From assembly GCA_963665005.2 (NCBI GenBank), contig CAXXTQ010000002.1:50245-114244 (forward strand): a stretch of DNA of 64,000 nt. Reading direction: 5' to 3'. Below are positions 58,924 through 64,000 of the stretch, piece by piece (position 1 is the stretch's first letter; each line of letters opens with the position of its first letter). The stretch comes from G963665005 sp963665005 (GTDB lineage Bacteria > Bacillota > Clostridia > Christensenellales > SZUA-584). Below the pieces are notes generated by a model. That model had not been told where the DNA came from, ran no database searches, and worked only from the letters and a program-made list of their open reading frames with translations. The translations under genes and the position numbers were made by a program.

Positions 58924-61900
58924 ATGGCAACTAAACAAACGATTGATGGTAATACCGCTGCTGCCCACGTGGCATACGCGTTTTCGGACGTCGGCGCTAT
59001 ATATCCCATCACTCCGTCATCGCCCATGGCGGAAGTATGCGACGAATGGGCAGCACACGATAGAAAGAACATGTTCGGACAAAAAATGAGAATTGCGGAA
59101 ATGCAGTCTGAGGGCGGAGCGGCAGGTGCCGTTCACGGATCGCTCGCGGCAGGCGCGTTTACTTCAACCTTTACCGCGTCTCAGGGATTGCTGCTTATGG
59201 TTCCAAACATGTATAAAATATCAGGTGAGCTTTTACCTTGTGTTTTCCATGTAAGCGCAAGAAGCCTTGCGGCACACGCATTGTCGATATTCGGCGACCA
59301 CAGCGACGTTATGGCGGCACGGCAGACAGGGTTTGGAATGATAGCCTCGGGAAGTATACAAGAGGTTATGGACTTAGCGGCGGTATCGCACCTCGCTACG
59401 TTAAAATCAAAAATACCATTTGTGCATTTCTTTGACGGATTCCGCACATCGCACGAAGTACAAAAGATAGAACTTCTCGATTATGAGACTTTGGCTAAAA
59501 TGGCAGACAAAAAAGCAATAGACGATTTTAGAAAACGCGCAATGAACCCAGACCATCCGCATCAGCAGGGCACAGCCCAAAATCCGGATATCTATTTCCA
59601 AAACAGAGAAGCAGCAAATAAATATTATGACGCAACACCTGCTATTGTTGAGCAGGCAATGAAAGATTTTTATAAAGCGTTCGGCAGAAAATATAATCTT
59701 TTTGATTACGTCGGCGCTCCTGATGCGGAAAACATCGTTATCTTAATGGGCAGCGGAACTGAAGCTGTTGAAGAAACGGTTAATTATCTCGTTTCAAAAG
59801 GCGAAAAAGTCGGCGCGATAAAAGTACGTCTTTACCGTCCTTTCAGCGCGAAACATTTTCTTGCCGCTATTCCGGACAGCGTGAAAAAAATCGCTGTGCT
59901 TGACAGGACAAAAGAACCGGGCTCTGCGGGAGAGCCTTTATACCAAGACGTTTTAACTGTTCTAGCGGAACAGGGAAGCGGTATAAAAATTGTTGGCGGA
60001 AGATACGGACTTTCATCAAAAGAATTTAATCCATCAATGATAAAAGCTGTATTCGATAACCTGTCGGGTGAAATGAAAAACCATTTTACAGTAGGCATAA
60101 ACGATGATGTTACCGGCCTTAGCCTCGATTATTCAAAGAAGATAGACGCGGCGCCCAAAGGAACGTTCAGATGCAAATTCTACGGGCTTGGCTCTGACGG
60201 TACCGTCGGCGCAAATAAAAACTCTATCAAAATAATAGGCGACCATACCGATATGTATGCGCAAGGTTATTTCCAGTACGATTCAAAAAAATCTGGCGGC
60301 ATCACTGTATCGCATCTGCGTTTCGGAAAAAGCCCGATACAGTCTACATACCTTATAGACTCTGCCGACCTTATAGCATGCCATAATCCTTCGTATGTAA
60401 CGCGTTATGATATGCTTGACGGAATAAAAGAGGGCGGAACTTTCCTTCTTAATTCTCCGTGGTCGCTTGCCGATATGGAAAAAGAGCTTCCGGCAGTGCT
60501 TAAAAACATAATAGCCAAGAAAAAATTAAAGTTCTATAATGTTGACGCCATTAAGATAGCGGCCGAGGCAGGCATGGGCGGAAGAATCAATACCGTCATG
60601 CAGTCTGCTTTCTTTAAGGTTGCGGGTGTTATCCCCGAAGCGGATGCCATGGACTATATGAAACAGGCCGTTAAAAAATCTTACGGTAAAAAAGGCGACA
60701 AAATCGTTAACATGAACTACAAAGCGATCGATATGGGCGCCAGCGGAATGGAAGAAATTAAATATCCGGCAAGCTGGGCAGATACCAAAGACGGCGCGCC
60801 CGTCGCGGTTCCTCCGGCAGAAGCGGGAGAATTTTTCAGCAACGTCGTGTTCCCGATCGTTTCGCAAAAGGGCGACGATATCCCCGTATCTGCGTTTGAC
60901 CCGAGAGGGTTCTTCCCTGTCGGAACGACAAAATACGAAAAGCGCGGTATAGCCATTAACATTCCAAGCTGGATACCCGATAATTGTATAATGTGTAACC
61001 GGTGTTCGCTTGTCTGTCCGCATGCGGCAATAAGGCCGTTCTTAGCCGACAGCGAAGAAATGAAAAACGCTCCCGATACTTATGTAACAAAAGACGCCAG
61101 AGGCAAAGGCCTCGAGGGCTTGAAGTATAAAATGCAGGTTTCTCCGCTCGATTGCACAGGCTGCGGAAACTGCGCGGATGTATGCCCCGCAAAGCAAAAG
61201 GCTCTCGTAATGACTCCGCTTTCACAAATCGAAGAAAAAGAAAGCGCAAACTGGAACTTTGCAATCGACCTGCCCAGCAAAGACGTACCTACGAATAAAA
61301 ACAGCGTTATCGGTTCTCAGTTTGAACAGCCGCTGTTCGAGTTTTCGGGCGCTTGCGCAGGCTGCGGCGAAACTCCTTACGTAAAGCTTGTGACACAGCT
61401 TTTCGGCGACAGAATGATGATTGCCAACGCTACGGGCTGTTCGTCTATATACGGCGGCAGCGCTCCGACTTGCCCGTATACGGTAAACGAAGAAGGACAT
61501 GGGCCCGTTTGGGCAAACTCGCTGTTCGAGGATAACGCAGAGTTCGGATTTGGCATGAACCTCGCCATGGTACAAAGGCGCGCGAAGCTAAAAGATACTG
61601 TTAAAGAAGCTCTCGAGGGCGATGTATGCTGCGATGAAATGAAAGAGACGCTCTCCTGCTGGCTTGAAAACGCTAACGACGCGGACAAGTCCAAGGAATG
61701 CGCGGCTAAACTAATGAAGCTTCTTCCCGACGCTATAGCAAAATCGAACGGCGCAGATAAAAAGCTTTTACAGTACGTTCTCGATAACGAAGACCTGCTC
61801 ATCAAAAAATCTATATGGATTGTCGGCGGAGACGGCTGGGCATATGACATTGGATACGGCGGACTTGACCACGTACTCGCTATGGGCGAAGATGTAAACA

Positions 61901-62448
61901 TACTCGTGCTTGATACGGAAGTATATTCTAACACGGGCGGGCAGGCAAGCAAAGCTACGCCTACCGGTTCTGTAGCAAAATTCGCGGCAGCCGGAAAACG
62001 CACAAAGAAAAAAGACCTTGGCGCAATCGCTATGACATACGGCTACATTTATGTAGCGCAGACCTGCATGGGCGCTAACCAGAACCAGCTTATAAAGGCG
62101 CTTACCGAAGCGGAAAAATATGACGGGCCTTCTATAGTTATCGCATACTCTCCGTGCATAAACCATGGTATTAACATGGGCAAATCGCAGGCGGAAGAAA
62201 AGCTTGCTGTAGAGGCGGGTTACTGGCATCTGTACCGCTATAATCCTGTTCTTAAAGAGCAAGGCAAAAATCCTTTCACGCTTGACAGCAAAGAGCCCAC
62301 GTGCAGTTATCAGGACTTTATAAAGAGCGAGATTCGTTACAAGTCTTTGCAGAAACTATTCCCCGAAACCGCAGAAGTGCTTTTCGCAACGGCCGAGCAG
62401 GAAGCAAAGGAACGTTATGAATATTACAAGAAACTGGCGGATAACTAA
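58924..62448 (+). CDS. nifJ: Pyruvate:ferredoxin (flavodoxin) oxidoreductase
   Basis: One-chain PFOR of about 1174 residues, typical length. It oxidises pyruvate with CoA to acetyl-CoA and CO2 and reduces ferredoxin. Domain order: N-terminal pyrimidine domain (YPITPSSPMAEVCDEWA), transketolase C-like domain, gamma domain (GLGSDGTVGANKNSIKI), EKR linker (KYEKRGIAIN), two 4Fe-4S clusters (CIMCNRCSLVCPHAAIRP and CTGCGNCADVCPAK), the thiamine diphosphate domain with cluster-ligating CAGCGETPYVKL, GDGWAYDIGYGG and NTGGQASKATPTG. The ATG at 58924 follows AGGAGGAG; a longer frame from 58855 is rejected. It supplies ferredoxin for Rnf and Nfn. Confidence 0.97.
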   Translation: MATKQTIDGNTAAAHVAYAFSDVGAIYPITPSSPMAEVCDEWAAHDRKNMFGQKMRIAEMQSEGGAAGAVHGSLAAGAFTSTFTASQGLLLMVPNMYKISGELLPCVFHVSARSLAAHALSIFGDHSDVMAARQTGFGMIASGSIQEVMDLAAVSHLATLKSKIPFVHFFDGFRTSHEVQKIELLDYETLAKMADKKAIDDFRKRAMNPDHPHQQGTAQNPDIYFQNREAANKYYDATPAIVEQAMKDFYKAFGRKYNLFDYVGAPDAENIVILMGSGTEAVEETVNYLVSKGEKVGAIKVRLYRPFSAKHFLAAIPDSVKKIAVLDRTKEPGSAGEPLYQDVLTVLAEQGSGIKIVGGRYGLSSKEFNPSMIKAVFDNLSGEMKNHFTVGINDDVTGLSLDYSKKIDAAPKGTFRCKFYGLGSDGTVGANKNSIKIIGDHTDMYAQGYFQYDSKKSGGITVSHLRFGKSPIQSTYLIDSADLIACHNPSYVTRYDMLDGIKEGGTFLLNSPWSLADMEKELPAVLKNIIAKKKLKFYNVDAIKIAAEAGMGGRINTVMQSAFFKVAGVIPEADAMDYMKQAVKKSYGKKGDKIVNMNYKAIDMGASGMEEIKYPASWADTKDGAPVAVPPAEAGEFFSNVVFPIVSQKGDDIPVSAFDPRGFFPVGTTKYEKRGIAINIPSWIPDNCIMCNRCSLVCPHAAIRPFLADSEEMKNAPDTYVTKDARGKGLEGLKYKMQVSPLDCTGCGNCADVCPAKQKALVMTPLSQIEEKESANWNFAIDLPSKDVPTNKNSVIGSQFEQPLFEFSGACAGCGETPYVKLVTQLFGDRMMIANATGCSSIYGGSAPTCPYTVNEEGHGPVWANSLFEDNAEFGFGMNLAMVQRRAKLKDTVKEALEGDVCCDEMKETLSCWLENANDADKSKECAAKLMKLLPDAIAKSNGADKKLLQYVLDNEDLLIKKSIWIVGGDGWAYDIGYGGLDHVLAMGEDVNILVLDTEVYSNTGGQASKATPTGSVAKFAAAGKRTKKKDLGAIAMTYGYIYVAQTCMGANQNQLIKALTEAEKYDGPSIVIAYSPCINHGINMGKSQAEEKLAVEAGYWHLYRYNPVLKEQGKNPFTLDSKEPTCSYQDFIKSEIRYKSLQKLFPETAEVLFATAEQEAKERYEYYKKLADN

Positions 62449-62472
62449 GCTTACTATTAACACAATATAAGT

Positions 62473-62506
62473 AAACGGCTGCGAAAAAATTCGCAGCCGT
62501 TTTTTA
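62473..62506 (+). terminator. nifJ terminator
   Basis: AACGGCTGCGAA, AAAA loop, TTCGCAGCCGTT, then TTTTT. Perfect 12 bp stem. Confidence 0.93.
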
Positions 62507-62592
62507 TAGAGATTCTTATTTATATACAGGCAGAGGATTAACAGACTGAATAAAATGTATTGTTAGTTTTATAATAATTCTCGATATCCGAA

Positions 62593-63474
62593 TTACAGAA
62601 AGAACTGCCCTTTAATTCTGACAGTTGCGCTTCCCCCAAATAAAACTTTGTCTTTTTTCATTTTCAGCTTTATCTTGTTGAAAATCAGTTCCGCGCCGCC
62701 TTGCTCAATAGAGATATTGTTACCTCTCCATATATTGTTTTTCAACATGTAATATCCAAATGAGCTGTTGCCCGAGCCTGTTGCCGGATCTTCAAGATAT
62801 CCAAATTTAGGCGCGAACACTCTTGTATGCGCTATGTTCATTTCATCAGCAACTTCTAAAGAATAAACAAGAACAATATCTATAAGATTTGATATGCAAA
62901 AATCTTTCAGCCTCTTTTCATCAGGAAACGCGTTAATTTCATCATGCAAATTTGAGATTGGAACGATAAGCGTCGAAAGTCCTGCGTTAATTAAATCTAT
63001 CGGATATTTTTGCAAAATACTGTTTTGTGGCAGATTTAGTATATCAGCGACTTCAGTGGCTGATAAATTCGTACTGATGTTTAAAGCGTCGGGCGCAGTA
63101 ATAAAGATAGTGTCTTCATTTTCAATTTCATTATATGCAAATATTATTCCCTTTTTATTGGTTTCTATGCGAATTTCTTTCTTTGCTTTAAAACGCGGCT
63201 CTGTTTTTGCCAAATCATACAAACAGGCAATCGTTCCGTGACCGCAAAAATCTACTTCACATTCGGAAGAATAATAGGTAATCTTAATATCGGCGAGTGA
63301 ACTATCGCTGCAATATACCATTTCGGAAACAAATCCCTTATGCTGTCTTGCAACAGCCAGCATTTCTTTTTCCGATAACGACTCATTTTCATTGAGATAA
63401 ATACATGCCGCCGGATTTCCCAAAGACTTTTTAGATGTAAACGCGTCTATCTTTTTATATTTATATCCTGGCAT
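62593..63474 (-). CDS. PhzF family isomerase-like protein
   Basis: 293 residues. Two-fold alpha+beta structure of the PhzF/diaminopimelate epimerase superfamily: YKKIDAFTSKKSLGNPAACI at the N-terminus, VDFCGHGTIACLYDLA with the conserved Gly-His, and GYLEDPATGSGNSSFGYYM in the second half. The N-terminal catalytic Glu region (HKGFVSEMVY) is present. Most stand-alone PhzF proteins have no known substrate and no phenazine genes are nearby. RBS AGGGGGG. The region is more AT-rich than the core. Confidence 0.9.
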   Translation of the reverse strand: MPGYKYKKIDAFTSKKSLGNPAACIYLNENESLSEKEMLAVARQHKGFVSEMVYCSDSSLADIKITYYSSECEVDFCGHGTIACLYDLAKTEPRFKAKKEIRIETNKKGIIFAYNEIENEDTIFITAPDALNISTNLSATEVADILNLPQNSILQKYPIDLINAGLSTLIVPISNLHDEINAFPDEKRLKDFCISNLIDIVLVYSLEVADEMNIAHTRVFAPKFGYLEDPATGSGNSSFGYYMLKNNIWRGNNISIEQGGAELIFNKIKLKMKKDKVLFGGSATVRIKGQFFL

Positions 63475-63554
63475 ATTTTCCCCCCTAACATTGTTCCTTA
63501 GCTTAATCGGGTATTGTTCGAAAGATTTTCTGTATCATTTAAATGTCTATGCTT

Positions 63555-63999
63555 TTATAAATTCTTTTTTAGATAAACCATGTCAACTAGCTGTATGCCG
63601 CTATCAAAAATCGGATGGTCATAATTATCAATAAAAAAAATCTTTTACACGATGTGACAAGCAAAATCCACACTGTTCATAAAATGAAACTATTCGAGGG
63701 ATATCTCCGGTACCAACAAGCATAGTTTTGCACTTGTTTTTATAATATTCAAGAATATAAGCAACCAGTTTTTTACCATAACCTTGCCTCTGATATTTTT
63801 CATCTGTCGCTATATTTTTCAACTCATATACACCAGTTCCTTCACATGTAACTACACAAATGCTTTTTAAAACATCATCGTACAGCCCAAACATTTCACC
63901 GCGTTCCAGGTATTTATCAATCATATCTTCTTGTTCGTCTGCTGAAAGCAACAAGTCAAGATACTGCTTTTTATTTTCTAAAATCTTTTCTATTTTCAT
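63555..63999 (-). pseudogene. GNAT N-acetyltransferase with a frameshift at an A8 tract
   Basis: From the ATG at 63999 the frame gives 123 residues of a GNAT protein: acetyl-CoA loop KYQRQGYGKKLVAYI, then TGDIPRIVSFYEQCGF and SHRVKDFFY, stopping at 63628. The stop comes right after eight A (63633-63640, eight T in the gene). Removing one base continues as IDNYDHPIFDSG and IQLVDMVYLKKNL to a stop at 63555, which is the expected GNAT ending and gives about 148 residues. So either the tract length is a sequencing or assembly error, or the gene is switched or broken by slippage. The reading start is at the window edge but looks complete. Confidence 0.8.
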
Positions 64000-64000
64000 A

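Overview
The window looks like chromosome from a low-to-mid GC, anaerobic Gram-positive bacterium of the class Clostridia. The evidence is a six-gene Rnf complex in the clostridial order C-D-G-E-A-B, a one-polypeptide pyruvate:ferredoxin oxidoreductase, an NfnAB-type transhydrogenase, the Bacillus-like order yerC-pcrA-ligA, a PurR repressor of the Gram-positive type, many lipoproteins, and SD-dependent starts. A PdaB-like deacetylase hints at a sporulating ancestry. I cannot name a genus.

Left edge (1-4855): an AT-rich accessory block. It holds the end of a YesN-type regulator, a YesM-type histidine kinase with almost no extracellular part, and a two-domain sugar-type ABC ATPase that has lost most catalytic motifs. 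A decayed IS1182-like element (3199-4554) follows, with intact 14-15 bp inverted ends and an 8-9 bp target duplication. A 23 bp copy of the 3' end of tRNA-Gln lies at 4580-4602, 276 bp from the intact gene, as expected at the edge of an integrated element.

Stable RNA block (4824-5236, minus strand): promoter, tRNA-Val(GAC), a roughly 177 nt structured RNA that I propose as a 6S RNA candidate, tRNA-Gln(CTG) and a terminator, packed with almost no spacing. A second tRNA pair, Thr(CGT) and Pro(CGG), lies at 28952-29191.

Core genes (5244-28700): a QueG-like Fe-S protein, a DUF4364 regulator, an AEC transporter, a CPBP protease, Dabb-cobT, nfnAB, a dgkA pair, a secreted beta-propeller, a DUF89 / orphan binding lipoprotein / methyltransferase group, cinA, a zinc-ribbon membrane protein, a predicted flavinylated membrane redox protein, glmM-glmS, trxB, a CtpA-type protease and an SH3/peptidoglycan-binding protein.

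Signalling patch (29200-33500): a membrane diguanylate cyclase flanked by copies of a noncoding repeat, converging on a PAS-PAS-GAF-GAF-GAF protein with no output domain.

Right half (33656-64000): an EgsA/AraM-type glycerol-1-phosphate dehydrogenase, purR, murC, the yerC-pcrA-ligA cluster, an FAH-family hydrolase, a tandem-OB SSB, a PdaB-like deacetylase, fetAB, rpsO-pnp, rnfCDGEAB-maf, a small repressor/53-residue-protein pair around a perfect palindrome, an AraC-GyrI regulator, mreB, nifJ, a PhzF-family gene and a GNAT gene broken at an A8 tract.

The metabolic thread is ferredoxin. NifJ reduces ferredoxin from pyruvate, Rnf couples ferredoxin oxidation by NAD to an ion gradient, and Nfn links ferredoxin and NADH to NADPH. 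Cell-envelope genes (glmMS, murC, dgkA, mreB, pdaB-like, SH3/PG-binding) are the second theme. The best leads for something new are the degenerate ABC ATPase with the short kinase, the RNA between the tRNAs, the palindrome-controlled 53-residue protein, and the output-less sensor beside the repeat-flanked cyclase.
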